Part shown: in pieces, positions 1 through 10,349 of the stretch
Position numbering within the stretch: position 1 is the stretch's first letter
Layout of the letters: each line of letters opens with the position of its first letter
Assembly: GCF_022664465.1 (NCBI RefSeq)
Contig: NZ_JAKREV010000006.1
Span: 124,001-188,000 of the forward strand
DNA length: 64,000 nucleotides
Direction: 5' to 3'
From: Sphingomonas hankookensis
Lineage (GTDB): Bacteria > Pseudomonadota > Alphaproteobacteria > Sphingomonadales > Sphingomonadaceae
The notes under the pieces: model-generated
The model's input: only the letters and a program-made list of their open reading frames with translations
Told to the model about the DNA's origin: nothing
Database searches by the model: none
Program-made: the position numbers and the translations under genes

Positions 1-302
1 CCCGCCGTCGCCGGCCGCAGATAGTCGAGCCGGAGGTCGAGCGTCGCATGCGGCAGGAACGCGCCGCGCTTCAGCCACACGCCGACGCTGGTCGCCATGT
101 CCATCAGCGTGACGATCGGCCCCGACGCCAGCACGCCGCGCGCCGGATCGCCGACCAGGTCGTCGCGAAACGGCAGCAGCAGTTCGCACCAGTCGGCCCC
201 ATGCGCCTGATAGCCGATGCCCAGCCGCGACCCATGGCCGCCGATGCGGGCGGCGAAGAAGCGGGCGGGATCGAACCCGGGGGGCAGGCTGAAAGCGGTC
301 AT
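1..302 (-). CDS. PaaI-family hotdog thioesterase (C-terminus outside window)
   Basis: Minus-strand gene cut by the window edge; about 100 N-terminal residues are visible. The start ATG at 302 has AAGGA eight bases upstream. The stretch GPIVTLMDMATSVGVW around residue 65, followed by a strand reading TLDLRLDYLRPA, is the usual core of PaaI-type hotdog thioesterases, which hydrolyse acyl-CoA thioesters in the cytoplasm. The gene diverges from the 51-aa ORF at 435, leaving about 130 bp that may hold two promoters. The family is clear; the substrate cannot be read. Confidence 0.8.
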   Translation of the reverse strand, partial: MTAFSLPPGFDPARFFAARIGGHGSRLGIGYQAHGADWCELLLPFRDDLVGDPARGVLASGPIVTLMDMATSVGVWLKRGAFLPHATLDLRLDYLRPATA

Positions 303-434
303 CCCCGTTTCCTTAGATCGGATCGCGGCCGGGTTGAAGCGGCGAACCATAACAGCTTTGTAACTAGGGCGCGGCGGGGCGCGGCCATAGGGTCGGGGCG
401 GCGGCGCATCGGTGTCGCGCAAGGGGGAAACACG

Positions 435-590
435 ATGCCGCTCGTCACCATCGCCATGGCCGATATCGTCGAATTGGGGACACAGGTCGCGACAACCGGC
501 GCGATCCGCGCGGCGGAGGCGTCGGGCGATCAGGTCTTCGAATATATCATCGCCGTCGCGATGCTGGTGTACGAGATGTATCCCAACTGA
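435..590 (+). CDS. 51-aa peptide, unknown function, first gene of a four-gene operon
   Basis: Begins at ATG 435 with a strong ribosome site (AAGGGGG at 421-427, 7 nt spacing) and ends one base before the next ATG (TGACATG), so translation is probably coupled. The product starts MPLVTIAMADIVELG, has a small-residue middle rich in Ala, Gly and Thr, and ends in a hydrophobic aromatic tail (VFEYIIAVAMLVYEMYPN). No cysteine, double-glycine leader site or clear transmembrane helix is visible. I do not recognise the family. Its place ahead of a cupin-like protein would suit a peptide substrate, a small partner subunit or a translated leader; only the ORF and its ribosome site are seen directly. Confidence 0.6.
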   Translation: MPLVTIAMADIVELGTQVATTGAIRAAEASGDQVFEYIIAVAMLVYEMYPN

Positions 591-591
591 C

Positions 592-1536
592 ATGCCTGCG
601 CCGATCGAAGCGGGGTTGCGCGATGCGATCGCCGCGGCGCGGGAGCGTTCGTTGGCGGCGGGTCGTGCGTGGATCGACGACGCGGCGCTCCGCGCGGTAA
701 CGGCGCGCTTCACCGATATTCCGACGCTGGCCGAGGGAGAGGCCGCGGCACGGGCGTTGGTGGAGGATGCCGGCTGGGTTGCCGCGTTGCTGGGCCCGTG
801 GATCGCCCGGCTACGGGGCGATCCGCTGTTCGAACCGCCGTTCAAGAGCCAGCGCGACGCGTTGCGTACCGGCATGGTGCTGGCCGAGACGCCGGCCGCG
901 AGCGTGACGATGGCGGCGATCGATTCGTTCGCCCCGGCGGCGCGGGTACTGCCCGATACGGTGGTGGTCGGTGGGCGGGTGTCGTGGACGCGCTACATGC
1001 GCGGCGGCGAGGCGCGGCTATGGCGCTGGCGCGCCGATGCCGTCGACGCGAACTGGCATGGCGGGGTGGCGGCACCCGCGCGCCCGCTAGCGGTGCGTCC
1101 GCTGACCGACGGGGCGGTGGTGCGGATCGACGGGCGGCAGGAGGCGATGCTGCTGGTCGATCCGTCGGCGCCGATCGTGTCGGTCACGGTGACGTTGCGC
1201 GTGGGCGCGGCGCCGTTCCTGCGCGAATATGACCGCCTCGGCGGCGCGCTGGTCCGCGTGGCGACGCTCGACGACGCGGCCGCGCGCAGCACGATGCTGC
1301 TGACGTTGCTGCGCGAACTAGGGCAGGGCGATGCAGCCGTGTTCGACGCCCTGTCGCGCGATCCCGCCTTCTTCGTCCGCTGGGACGCGATGCGCGAATG
1401 GCTGGCGGCCGACGCCCGCAGCGCCTTGCCCCGGCTTCGCACCATGACCGGCGATCCGCACCCGGAGGTACGGACGGCGGCGCAGGCGATGTTGCCGGTG
1501 GTCGAGGCGCGGATGGGGGCGGCATGGCCCGGCTGA
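592..1536 (+). CDS. Hypothetical protein with C-terminal HEAT-like repeats, possible inactive paralogue of the next gene
   Basis: A 314-aa protein whose ATG at 592 lies one base after the stop of the 51-aa ORF, with no good ribosome site of its own, so coupled translation is likely. The N-terminal third is Ala/Arg-rich and helical. The middle (about 140-230) looks like beta strands and ends in a strand reading IVSVTVTLRVG, which lines up with FSVSLNILGY in the next protein. The last 80 residues resemble HEAT repeats (GDPHPEVRTAAQAML). The metal-ligand histidines of the neighbour are absent, so I infer a non-catalytic partner. The two genes overlap by 13 bp. Function unknown. Confidence 0.75.
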   Translation: MPAPIEAGLRDAIAAARERSLAAGRAWIDDAALRAVTARFTDIPTLAEGEAAARALVEDAGWVAALLGPWIARLRGDPLFEPPFKSQRDALRTGMVLAETPAASVTMAAIDSFAPAARVLPDTVVVGGRVSWTRYMRGGEARLWRWRADAVDANWHGGVAAPARPLAVRPLTDGAVVRIDGRQEAMLLVDPSAPIVSVTVTLRVGAAPFLREYDRLGGALVRVATLDDAAARSTMLLTLLRELGQGDAAVFDALSRDPAFFVRWDAMREWLAADARSALPRLRTMTGDPHPEVRTAAQAMLPVVEARMGAAWPG

Positions 1537-2432
1537 TCGATCCGGGCAGCGGCGATGCGATCGACCTCGACGATCTGGTCGACCTGCTGGCCGCCGAACC
1601 GATCGACGTGCGCGACGAGGATGCGTTCGCCTCGCTCGGGTCCGCGCTCGCCCGGCTGGGGCGCAACCGCCACTTTCTCGCCGACCTTGCGCTTGCCGAA
1701 TTGAAGCAGCGTTGTCGCGGGCAGGTTGATGGCAATGCCTATGGCGCGCAGGTCCTGCTGCTGCGCCCGCCGGACGGCCGGTTCGTGCTGCGCGCCAATT
1801 TCTGGCCGGCGGCGCAGGACCGCGCGCTGCGCGCCGGCGGGCGGGCGGCGTTCTTCTACGACCTGCCGCACGACCATAATTTCCCGTTCCTGACGGTCGG
1901 CTATCATGGGCCGGGCTATTGGAGCGACGATTACCGTTACGACGTCACGCGCATCGACGGCCGCGTCGGCGAGCCGGCGGGGTTGCGCCATGTCGGGCGC
2001 TCCCGGCTCGATCCGGGCAAGGTGCTGCTCTATCGCATGCGCGACGACGTGCATGTGCAGTTGCCGCCCGACGCCTTTTCGGTGTCGCTCAACATCCTCG
2101 GCTATGACGCGGCGCAGCCCTGGCTCGATCAGTATCGCTTCGACATTCGCGGCAACACCATCGCGCAGGTGCTGACCTCGACCCCGGCCGAGGCGCTGGT
2201 GACGCTGGCGGTCGGTGCCGACCTGCCCGGCGGAATCGATCTGGCCGAACAGTTCGCCACGCACCATCCCTGTGAGCGGATGCGGATCACCGCGCTCGAC
2301 GCGCTGGTGCGCAGCGGCCCCGATCCGCTGGCGGCACTGTACCGCGCGACCGCCGATCCGTCGCGGGGGGTGGCGGACCATGCCCGGCGGATGGTCGAAC
2401 AGTTCGATCCGGATCGGACGCAGTTGTCCTGA
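1524..2432 (+). CDS. Cupin-like putative metal oxygenase with C-terminal HEAT-like segment
   Basis: A 302-aa protein from ATG 1524 inside the previous gene. The centre reads FFYDLPHDHNFPFLTVGYHG, and about 65 residues later comes DDVHVQLPPDAFSVSLNI. A His-x-His pair plus a distant His within beta-rich sequence is the ligand pattern of cupins, including cysteine-dioxygenase-like iron enzymes. The last 60 residues look like one or two HEAT repeats. I therefore read it as a possible non-haem iron protein that uses the helical tail to bind a partner or substrate, perhaps the 51-aa peptide. Fold and activity are inference; a sugar- or peptide-binding cupin without catalysis is also possible. Confidence 0.75.
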   Translation: MARLIDPGSGDAIDLDDLVDLLAAEPIDVRDEDAFASLGSALARLGRNRHFLADLALAELKQRCRGQVDGNAYGAQVLLLRPPDGRFVLRANFWPAAQDRALRAGGRAAFFYDLPHDHNFPFLTVGYHGPGYWSDDYRYDVTRIDGRVGEPAGLRHVGRSRLDPGKVLLYRMRDDVHVQLPPDAFSVSLNILGYDAAQPWLDQYRFDIRGNTIAQVLTSTPAEALVTLAVGADLPGGIDLAEQFATHHPCERMRITALDALVRSGPDPLAALYRATADPSRGVADHARRMVEQFDPDRTQLS

Positions 2433-2465
2433 TCGGACGGATGTGGGTGGCTAAGGATGGCGTCG

Positions 2466-3086
2466 ATGCAGTTCGTCGCGATCCTCGATCCCATGCCGGC
2501 GTTGATCGCCCCGGCCCGGCGTCGCGGCATCGCGCTGCGTCCGCTCGCGGAGGTGCCGCAAGCCCCGGTGCGGCTGGCCCGCTGGCGACGGGGCGAGGAA
2601 GGGGCGCCGGCCCGCTTGCGCCGCATCCGCGCGAGCGCCGATGCGGTGCGCGCAATGCTGCTCGTCGAGGATGAGGCGGCGCTTGCCGCCGGCCTCGACG
2701 CCGGGGCCGACGATGCCGCGCTCGAACGCGCACATCCGGTCGAGATCGTCGCGCGGCTGCTCGCCCTGTTGCGCGCGACGCGGCACGACCGGTTGCTGAC
2801 GATCGGCGACCTCGCGATCGACCGCGCGACCCGGACGGTGCGACGCGGCGGCGTCCAGCTGAACCTGCTTCCCCGCGAATATGCCGTCCTGCTCCACCTT
2901 GCCGACCATGCCGGTAGCGCGGTGCCGCGCGCGGACCTGCTGCGGGCAGTCTGGGCGCGCGATTTCGATCCGGAAACCAACGTCGTGCAGGTGCAGATGT
3001 CGCGGCTGCGTGCGAAGCTCGATGCCGCCGGGCCGCCGATACTGCATACCGATCGCGGGCGCGGCTATCGGTTGGGTGACGCATAG
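2466..3086 (+). CDS. OmpR/PhoB-type transcriptional regulator with degenerate receiver
   Basis: About 206 aa. The C-terminal ~100 residues are a standard winged helix (LLTIGDLAIDRATRTVRRGG, then LLPREYAVLLHLADH, ending HTDRGRGYRLGD). The N-terminal part keeps only the back half of a receiver (AGLDAGADDAALERAHPVEIVARLLALLR). The segment with the phospho-accepting Asp is replaced by Arg/Ala-rich sequence, so His-Asp phosphorelay control looks lost. No sensor kinase is adjacent. AAGGA at 2453-2457 overlaps ATG 2457 but sits 8 nt before ATG 2466, so I chose 2466. Starting 33 bp after the cupin gene, it is probably the operon's own regulator. Confidence 0.8.
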   Translation: MQFVAILDPMPALIAPARRRGIALRPLAEVPQAPVRLARWRRGEEGAPARLRRIRASADAVRAMLLVEDEAALAAGLDAGADDAALERAHPVEIVARLLALLRATRHDRLLTIGDLAIDRATRTVRRGGVQLNLLPREYAVLLHLADHAGSAVPRADLLRAVWARDFDPETNVVQVQMSRLRAKLDAAGPPILHTDRGRGYRLGDA

Positions 3087-3149
3087 CGCCTATCCTTTCC
3101 GCCCGACCCCCGATAGCGTCGCGGGCCAAGCGATGGAGAGGGTTCGCCG

Positions 3150-3923
3150 ATGACACGGGTGACGATGAGCGTGACCGACGGGATTGCCGAGGTCCGGCTG
3201 ACCCGCGGGGACAAGATGAACGCGACCGACCCGGCGATGTTCGATGCGCTGATCGACGCGATCGACACGCTGCAAACCTCGTCCGCGCGTTGCGTCGTGC
3301 TGTCGGGTGAGGGGCGGGCGTTCTGTGCCGGGCTCGACATGGCCAGCATGGCGGCCGGTGCCGCCGGCATCGACCTCGCCACGCGCAGCCACGGTCCGGC
3401 GAACCGGGTGCAGCAGGTTGCGTGGGGCTGGCGCACGTTGCCGATGCCGGTGATCGCGGCGGTCCACGGGCTGGCGTTCGGCGGGGGCATGCAGATCATG
3501 GCCGGCGCCGATATCCGCATCGCCGCGCCCGACACCCGCTTCGCGATCATGGAGGCGAAATGGGGGCTGGTCGCCGATATGGCGGGCTTCGCGCTGTGGC
3601 GGGGCGTGCGCAGCGACGCGTTGCGCGAACTGGCCTACACCGCGCGCGAGTTTGACGGGGCCGAGGCGCAGGCGACGGGGTTCGTCACGCGACTGGCGGA
3701 CGATCCCTACGCCGCGGCGCTGGACCTCGCCCGTACCATCGCCGGACGCAGCCCTGACGCGGTCCGCGCGGCCAAGCGGCTCGCCAACCTTGCCGACGAT
3801 GCCGATGCCAGGGCGATCCTCGCGGCCGAAAGTGCGGAGCAACAAGCATTGCTCGGCCGCCCGAACCAGGTCGAGGCGGTGCGCGCCGGAATGGAACGAC
3901 GCGCGCCTGGCTCCACCGACTGA
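3150..3923 (+). CDS. Crotonase/enoyl-CoA hydratase family protein
   Basis: 257 aa with the crotonase oxyanion-hole motifs GRAFCAGLDMASM and HGLAFGGGMQIMAGADIRI. The glutamate in the IMEAKWGL segment matches the second catalytic Glu of rat enoyl-CoA hydratase, but the first (the Glu of GGGCE) is Gln here, and the loop before GLVADMAG differs from true hydratases. It therefore probably acts on an acyl-CoA with another outcome (isomerase, hydrolase or racemase-like). GGAGAGG lies upstream of ATG 3150. It converges on aguB with a 6-bp gap. Family certain, substrate unknown. Confidence 0.9.
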   Translation: MTRVTMSVTDGIAEVRLTRGDKMNATDPAMFDALIDAIDTLQTSSARCVVLSGEGRAFCAGLDMASMAAGAAGIDLATRSHGPANRVQQVAWGWRTLPMPVIAAVHGLAFGGGMQIMAGADIRIAAPDTRFAIMEAKWGLVADMAGFALWRGVRSDALRELAYTAREFDGAEAQATGFVTRLADDPYAAALDLARTIAGRSPDAVRAAKRLANLADDADARAILAAESAEQQALLGRPNQVEAVRAGMERRAPGSTD

Positions 3924-3929
3924 CCGGCG

Positions 3930-4775
3930 TCAGATATCCTGCACCAGCCGCCCGTACAGTTCCGGCCGGCGATCGCGGAAGAAGCCGAACGCGGCGCGGT
4001 GGCGCTTTACCCGGTCAAGGTCGAGCGTCGCGATGATCACGCCCTCTTCCTCGCGGTCCAGCTCGGCGAGGATGTCGCCGCGCTCGTCGGTGATGAACGA
4101 CGTGCCGTAGAAGGTCTGGCCATGTTCGACGCCGACGCGGTTCGCGGCAACCACCGGCACGACGTTCGACACCGCATGGCCGACCATCGCACGACGCCAC
4201 AGCCGCGCGGTGTCGAGGCTGGTGTCGTGCGGTTCGCTACCGATCGCGGTCGGATAGAACAGCACCTGCGCCCCCATCAGCATCAGCGCACGGGCGGTTT
4301 CGGGATACCATTGGTCCCAACAGATGCCGACGCCCAGCTTGGCCGGACCGTCCCATACCTTGAACCCGGTATTGCCAGGCCGGAAATAGAATTTCTCCTC
4401 ATATCCCGGCCCGTCGGGGATATGGCTTTTGCGATACACGCCCTGGATGCGACCGTCGGGATCGATCATCGCCAGGCTGTTATAATGGTGCGGGCCGTCG
4501 GCTTCGAAAAAGCTGGTTGGAATCGAGATGTTCAACTCGCGCGCCAGTTCCTGCATCGCCAGCACCGCCTTGTGCTCTTGCGTAGGCCTGGCATTGGCGA
4601 ACAGGCCTTCATCCTCGACGCGGCAGAAATATTCGCCCTCGAACAATTCGGGCGGCAGCACGACCTGCGCCCCGCGCGCCGCCGCTTCGCGCACCAGACG
4701 CGAGACGTTGGCGATGTTGCGATCGATATCGGCGGTGAAGCCGAGCTGCAGCGCGGCGACGGTAATCTGGGTCAT
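3930..4775 (-). CDS. aguB: N-carbamoylputrescine amidase
   Basis: 281-aa nitrilase-superfamily enzyme that hydrolyses N-carbamoylputrescine to putrescine, CO2 and ammonia in the cytoplasm. The Glu-Lys-Cys triad is visible: Glu43 ([10 protein letters not shown]), Lys116 (YRKSHIPDG) and Cys152 ([12 protein letters not shown]). The length matches plant and bacterial AguB. It lies 12 bp downstream of the agmatine deiminase gene on the same strand, which completes the route agmatine to N-carbamoylputrescine to putrescine and supports the specific name over a generic nitrilase. Confidence 0.95.
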   Translation of the reverse strand: MTQITVAALQLGFTADIDRNIANVSRLVREAAARGAQVVLPPELFEGEYFCRVEDEGLFANARPTQEHKAVLAMQELARELNISIPTSFFEADGPHHYNSLAMIDPDGRIQGVYRKSHIPDGPGYEEKFYFRPGNTGFKVWDGPAKLGVGICWDQWYPETARALMLMGAQVLFYPTAIGSEPHDTSLDTARLWRRAMVGHAVSNVVPVVAANRVGVEHGQTFYGTSFITDERGDILAELDREEEGVIIATLDLDRVKRHRAAFGFFRDRRPELYGRLVQDI

Positions 4776-4787
4776 GACGGTCCTTGG

Positions 4788-5753
4788 TTACGCCGGAATC
4801 TGCTGGCTGATGCAGTGGAAGCTGCCGCCCCCGGTCAGGATATGGTCGGCGCGCAGCCCTACGACCTCGTGGTCAGGGAAGAGTTCGGCGAAGGCGGCGA
4901 CCGCCGCATCGTCGGTGCCGGTGCCATAGAGCGGCACGACCACCGTCGCATTGCCGATATAGAAGTTCATGTGGCTGCCCGGGATGATCTCTTCCTCGGG
5001 CGACAGCACGCGGCCGGGCGAGGGGACCAGCACCACCTCGACACCGAACGCCTTCGCCCGCGCGGCCGCATCCTGATAGATGCGCCAGTTCGGATCATTC
5101 TCTGCGGCCTCCGGAATCGCCAGCCGGTTCGGCCCGACGAAGCGCGCCAGATTGTCGACATGGCCATCGGTATGGTCGTTGAGCAGCCCGTCGCCCAGCC
5201 ACAGCACCCGGTCATAACCGAGATCGTCGTGCAGCCGCCGTTCGGCCGCGTTCTTGTAGAAGCCGGTGTTGCGATTGGGGTTGAGCAGGCATTGCTCGGT
5301 CGTCACGACGAGGCCCGTGCCATCGCCGTCCAGCGCGCCGCCCTCGACCACCCAGTCGTGATCGGCGATCGCCATCCCGCGCTCGCGTGCCAGCCGCAGC
5401 CCGATATCGTCGTCGCCCGGCAGGTCGTATTTCCCGCCCCAGCCATTGAAGCGGAAGCGGTGCGCGGTGCCGTCGCCACCGACGATCGGCCCGGTATCGC
5501 GCAGCCAGATATCGCCGAACGGCTCGACCACCACCTGTGCGAACGGCGCACGGCCGCGGGCATCGTCGGCGGCCTCCAGATCGGCGGCGACCAGGATCAC
5601 CGTCTCGCCACGGCCATCGGCATGGACCGCGCGGGCAAAGGCGACCACCTCGTCACGGGCGGGGTCGAGGTCCTCCTGCCACAGTTCGGCGTGGCTGGGA
5701 TAGCCGATCCATACGGCGGCGTGGCGGGCCCATTCGGGTTTCGGCGCGGTCAT
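4788..5753 (-). CDS. aguA: Agmatine deiminase
   Basis: 321 aa from ATG 5753 ([20 protein letters not shown], the family's usual N-terminus; an in-frame extension to 5870 runs into an intergenic repeat and is rejected). It converts agmatine to N-carbamoylputrescine and ammonia. The pentein-fold signature [13 protein letters not shown] near the C-terminus carries the nucleophilic Cys (about residue 314), and the family's WLRDTGPI and [12 protein letters not shown] motifs are present. It is the promoter-proximal gene of the aguA-aguB pair. Agmatine synthesis from arginine is not encoded in the window. Confidence 0.95.
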   Translation of the reverse strand: MTAPKPEWARHAAVWIGYPSHAELWQEDLDPARDEVVAFARAVHADGRGETVILVAADLEAADDARGRAPFAQVVVEPFGDIWLRDTGPIVGGDGTAHRFRFNGWGGKYDLPGDDDIGLRLARERGMAIADHDWVVEGGALDGDGTGLVVTTEQCLLNPNRNTGFYKNAAERRLHDDLGYDRVLWLGDGLLNDHTDGHVDNLARFVGPNRLAIPEAAENDPNWRIYQDAAARAKAFGVEVVLVPSPGRVLSPEEEIIPGSHMNFYIGNATVVVPLYGTGTDDAAVAAFAELFPDHEVVGLRADHILTGGGSFHCISQQIPA

Positions 5754-5822
5754 GCGCGCGGAAATAGTGGATCGTGGAGCCGAGGAAAAGGGGCGCCGAT
5801 CGACGATCCATGCCGCCATTGC

Positions 5823-5902
5823 GTCACCCCGGGCTTGATCCGGGGTCCCGCTTTTTCTGCCGTCGGACAAGAAGCGGGACCCCGGATCAAGTTCGGGGTG
5901 AC
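5823..5902. repeat. Intergenic inverted repeat, family A
   Basis: Two arms of about 30 bp (GTCACCCCGGGCTTGATCC outward, GGATCAAGTTCGGGGTGAC returning) around a short variable loop flanked by CCCGCTT/AAGCGGG. It fills the divergent gap between aguA and the transaldolase. Related units are at 35433-35514 and 63921-64000. Confidence 0.8.
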
Positions 5903-5999
5903 GAAGGGTGTATTCCTGTCACCCCGGCAAACCTTGCTCCAGAAGCGGCGATGGGCGATGGGGCCGCCATCGCTTCCATCCGCCCGGAGCCCGAGTCCC

Positions 6000-6653
6000 A
6001 TGAAATTCTTCGTCGATACCGCCGATACCAACGACATCCGCGAACTGGCCGATACCGGTCTGCTCGACGGCGTCACCACCAACCCGTCGCTGATCCACAA
6101 GTCGGGCCGCGATTTCCTAGAGGTCGTCCGCGAAATCTGTTCGATCACGCCGGGACCGGTGTCGGCCGAAGTGGTCGCGCTCGATCACGCAGGCATGATG
6201 CGCGAGGCCGAAATCCTGCGCAAGATCGCCGACAATGTCGCGGTCAAGGTGCCGCTGACCATCGATGGCCTGAAGACCTGCAAGGCGCTGACCGATGACG
6301 GCACGATGGTCAACGTCACCCTGTGCTTCTCGGCCAACCAGGCGCTGCTGGCGGCGAAGGCCGGCGCGAGCTTCGTCTCGCCGTTCGTCGGGCGGCACGA
6401 CGATATCGGCTTCGATGGCATGGGCCTGATCGCCGATATCCGCATGATCTACGACAATTACGATTTCGGCACCGAAATCCTCGTCGCCAGCGTCCGTCAC
6501 CCGATCCACGTCCTCGAATCGGCGAAGATGGGCGCCGACGTGATGACCGCGCCGCCATCGGTCATCCGCGCGCTGGTCAAGCATCCGCTGACCGACAAGG
6601 GCATCGAAGGCTTCATGGCCGACTGGGCCAAGTCGGGCCAGCAGATCGGCTGA
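6000..6653 (+). CDS. fsa: Fructose-6-phosphate aldolase / transaldolase-like protein
   Basis: 217 aa, the size of the short transaldolase (FSA/TalC) family rather than classical ~320-aa transaldolase. It begins [18 protein letters not shown], has the [14 protein letters not shown] motif, and places the Schiff-base lysine in AVKVPLT (Lys83). The family either transfers a dihydroxyacetone unit or reversibly splits fructose 6-phosphate; sequence alone cannot separate the two. ATG 6000 has GGAG upstream. Divergent from aguA, convergent with no gene. Confidence 0.9.
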   Translation: MKFFVDTADTNDIRELADTGLLDGVTTNPSLIHKSGRDFLEVVREICSITPGPVSAEVVALDHAGMMREAEILRKIADNVAVKVPLTIDGLKTCKALTDDGTMVNVTLCFSANQALLAAKAGASFVSPFVGRHDDIGFDGMGLIADIRMIYDNYDFGTEILVASVRHPIHVLESAKMGADVMTAPPSVIRALVKHPLTDKGIEGFMADWAKSGQQIG

Positions 6654-6689
6654 TCGGAGGCATGGAATTGTAGCCCAACCGTTCGTGCG

Positions 6690-6791
6690 GAGTGGGGGCC
6701 GAGCTTGTCGAAGACCCGTATCGAAGCATTTGGTAAGCGGTCCTTCGATATGCCCCTTCGACAGGCTCAGGGGCTACTCAGGACGAACGGT
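6690..6791. repeat. Inverted repeat, family F (GAGCTTGTCGAAG type)
   Basis: GGCCGAGCTTGTCGAAG is answered by CCTTCGACAGGCTCAGGGG about 70 bp later. It fills most of the 198-bp gap between the transaldolase and xerC. A related, more broken unit lies near 39543-39690. Confidence 0.6.
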
Positions 6792-6851
6792 TGCGCACGG
6801 CTCGCCGCGTTCTAATCGACAGCGCCCGTCGGGTGTCGCTATCGAAAGGCC

Positions 6852-7733
6852 GTGACGCAGCCGCTCCCCCTTCTATTCGCCACCCATCTCGCCCGTGACC
6901 GGCGCCGGTCGGCGCATACCGTGCGGGCCTATGCCGCCACCGCCGAGCGGCTGATCGCGTTCCTGCAAGGCCATTGGGGCGGGGCGGTCGATGCCGCGGC
7001 GATCGGCCGGATATCCGCCGCCGACCTGCGCGCCTTCCTCGCGCATCGCCGCGGCGAGGGGCTGGGCAATGCCGGCGCCGCGCGCGAATTGTCGGCGGTG
7101 CGCGGCTTCATCGCCTTTGTCGGGGGCGAGGCACCGCCGCTACGCGGCCCCCGCGTCGCGAAAACCGTGCCGCGCCCGATCTCGCCCGACGAAGCCATCG
7201 CGCTGGCGCAGGAGGTCACCGATGCCGCTGCCGAACCATGGATCGGTGCGCGCGACTGGGCGGTCCTGTTGCTGCTCTACGGTGCCGGGCTGCGCATCGG
7301 TGAGGCGCTGTCGCTGACCGGGCGGGCGCTGCCGCTGGGGGCGACGCTGACCGTCACCGGCAAGCGCGACAAGACCCGCGTCGTGCCGCTGCTGCCGCCG
7401 GTACGCGCCGCTGTCGAGGCCTATGTCGCGCAGCAGCCATGGGGCACTGCCCGCGACGCCCCATTGTTCCGCGGGGCGAAGGGCGGGGTGCTCGACGCCG
7501 GGGTGGTGCGCAAGGCGGTGCGCGCGGCGCGGGTGGCGCTGGGGCTGGGCGAGCGGACAACGCCGCATGCGCTGCGCCACAGCTTCGCGACGCATCTGCT
7601 GGGGCGGGGGGCGGATCTGCGCTCGCTACAGGCGCTGCTCGGTCATGCCAGCCTGTCGTCGACGCAAATCTACACCGCGGTCGATGCGGCGCATCTGCTC
7701 GATGTGTATCGCAACGCGCATCCGCATGGGTGA
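6852..7733 (+). CDS. xerC: Site-specific tyrosine recombinase XerC
   Basis: 293 aa with the two-domain layout of XerC: an N-terminal SAM-like core-binding domain (about 1-90) and a catalytic domain with all the expected residues. These are Arg in YGAGLRIGEALSLT, Lys in TGKRDKTRVVPL, HxxR in HALRHSFATHLLG, His in LLGHASLSSTQIY and the Tyr nucleophile in IYTAVD. It starts at GTG 6852. With XerD it resolves chromosome dimers at dif. No phage genes or att sites are near, so a housekeeping role is far likelier than an integrase. Confidence 0.93.
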   Translation: MTQPLPLLFATHLARDRRRSAHTVRAYAATAERLIAFLQGHWGGAVDAAAIGRISAADLRAFLAHRRGEGLGNAGAARELSAVRGFIAFVGGEAPPLRGPRVAKTVPRPISPDEAIALAQEVTDAAAEPWIGARDWAVLLLLYGAGLRIGEALSLTGRALPLGATLTVTGKRDKTRVVPLLPPVRAAVEAYVAQQPWGTARDAPLFRGAKGGVLDAGVVRKAVRAARVALGLGERTTPHALRHSFATHLLGRGADLRSLQALLGHASLSSTQIYTAVDAAHLLDVYRNAHPHG

Positions 7734-7751
7734 GGTTGTGGCCATGACGGG

Positions 7752-7833
7752 GAGACCCCAGCCTGCGCTGGGGTGACGCTCGTGGTCGGGCAGGACTTGT
7801 CCCAAACGTCACCCCAGCGCAGGCTGGGGTCTC
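7752..7833. repeat. Inverted repeat, family B, with perfect 27-bp arms
   Basis: Arms 7752-7778 and 7807-7833 are perfect complements (outer GAGACCCCAGCC, inner GGGGTGACG) around a 28-bp loop. It sits between convergent xerC and atpC and could act as a two-way transcription barrier. Other family B units: 13755-13837, 24072-24154, 30299-30381, 35704-35786, 49616-49698 and 54301-54384. Confidence 0.9.
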
Positions 7834-7852
7834 CTCGCAATTGTCGCCAACC

Positions 7853-7897
7853 CAAAACACGAACGCCGCGCCAGACCCTCGGTCCGACGCGGCGTTC
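7853..7897 (-). terminator. Rho-independent terminator of the F1-ATPase operon
   Basis: GAACGCCGCG (7861-7870) pairs with CGCGGCGTTC (7888-7897). Read on the minus strand, the stem is followed by GTGTTTTGGG. It lies just beyond the atpC stop, in the right orientation to end the atp transcript. Confidence 0.7.
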
Positions 7898-7919
7898 GCC
7901 TGAAATTATCGAAAGGACC

Positions 7920-8171
7920 TTACCCCGCCTGTTCGGCAAGGATCGTCAGCCCCTTGGCGGTGACCTCCGCAAAGCCACCGCGGATCGCGATACGTTCGGC
8001 CTCGCCTTTTTCGGTGCGCTGGACCAGCACATCGCCGTCGCGGATCGTCGACATGAACGGCGCATGGCCCTCCAGGACGCCGAAGTCGCCTTCGGTGCCC
8101 GGCACGGTGACCATATAGACCGATTCCGACCGCACCAGCTTTTCGGGGGTCACGAGTTCGAAGTGTAGCAT
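7920..8171 (-). CDS. atpC: F1-ATPase epsilon subunit
   Basis: 83 aa: the N-terminal beta-sandwich domain ([15 protein letters not shown], then [20 protein letters not shown]) without a long C-terminal helical domain, as often in alphaproteobacteria. In the central stalk it contacts gamma and couples rotation to catalysis. ATG 8171 has AAGG about 8 nt upstream and gives the usual N-terminus; an in-frame GTG at 8180 is less likely. Last gene of the operon, separated from atpD by a 100-bp repeat. Confidence 0.95.
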   Translation of the reverse strand: MLHFELVTPEKLVRSESVYMVTVPGTEGDFGVLEGHAPFMSTIRDGDVLVQRTEKGEAERIAIRGGFAEVTAKGLTILAEQAG

Positions 8172-8185
8172 TTCTAACACCTTAC

Positions 8186-8284
8186 TCCCTCTCCCCTTCA
8201 GGGGAGAGGGCCGGGGAGAGGGGCTTTCGGGAGAGGCGTCGCGCTGCCCCTCTCCCTAACCCTCTCCCCTGAAGGGGAGAGGGA
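8186..8284. repeat. Inverted repeat, family E, inside the atp operon
   Basis: CTCTCCCCTTCAGGGGAGAG forms a local hairpin near 8190-8210, and a complementary CCCTCTCCCCTGAAGGGG copy lies at 8260-8283, so either local or long-range pairing is possible. It occupies the whole atpD-atpC spacer. A second unit lies between atpA and atpG. Confidence 0.85.
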
Positions 8285-8292
8285 ACAGCGCT

Positions 8293-10348
<2,056 letters not shown>

Positions 10349-10349
<1 letters not shown>

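Noticed and set aside
3999..5999. Plus-strand ORF running into the transaldolase gene
   Set aside because: The upstream part is antisense to aguB and aguA with no recognisable protein; the real gene begins at ATG 6000.
6852..7733. XerC as a phage or island integrase
   Set aside because: No phage genes, tRNA target or att-like direct repeats are near, and the protein looks like chromosomal XerC.
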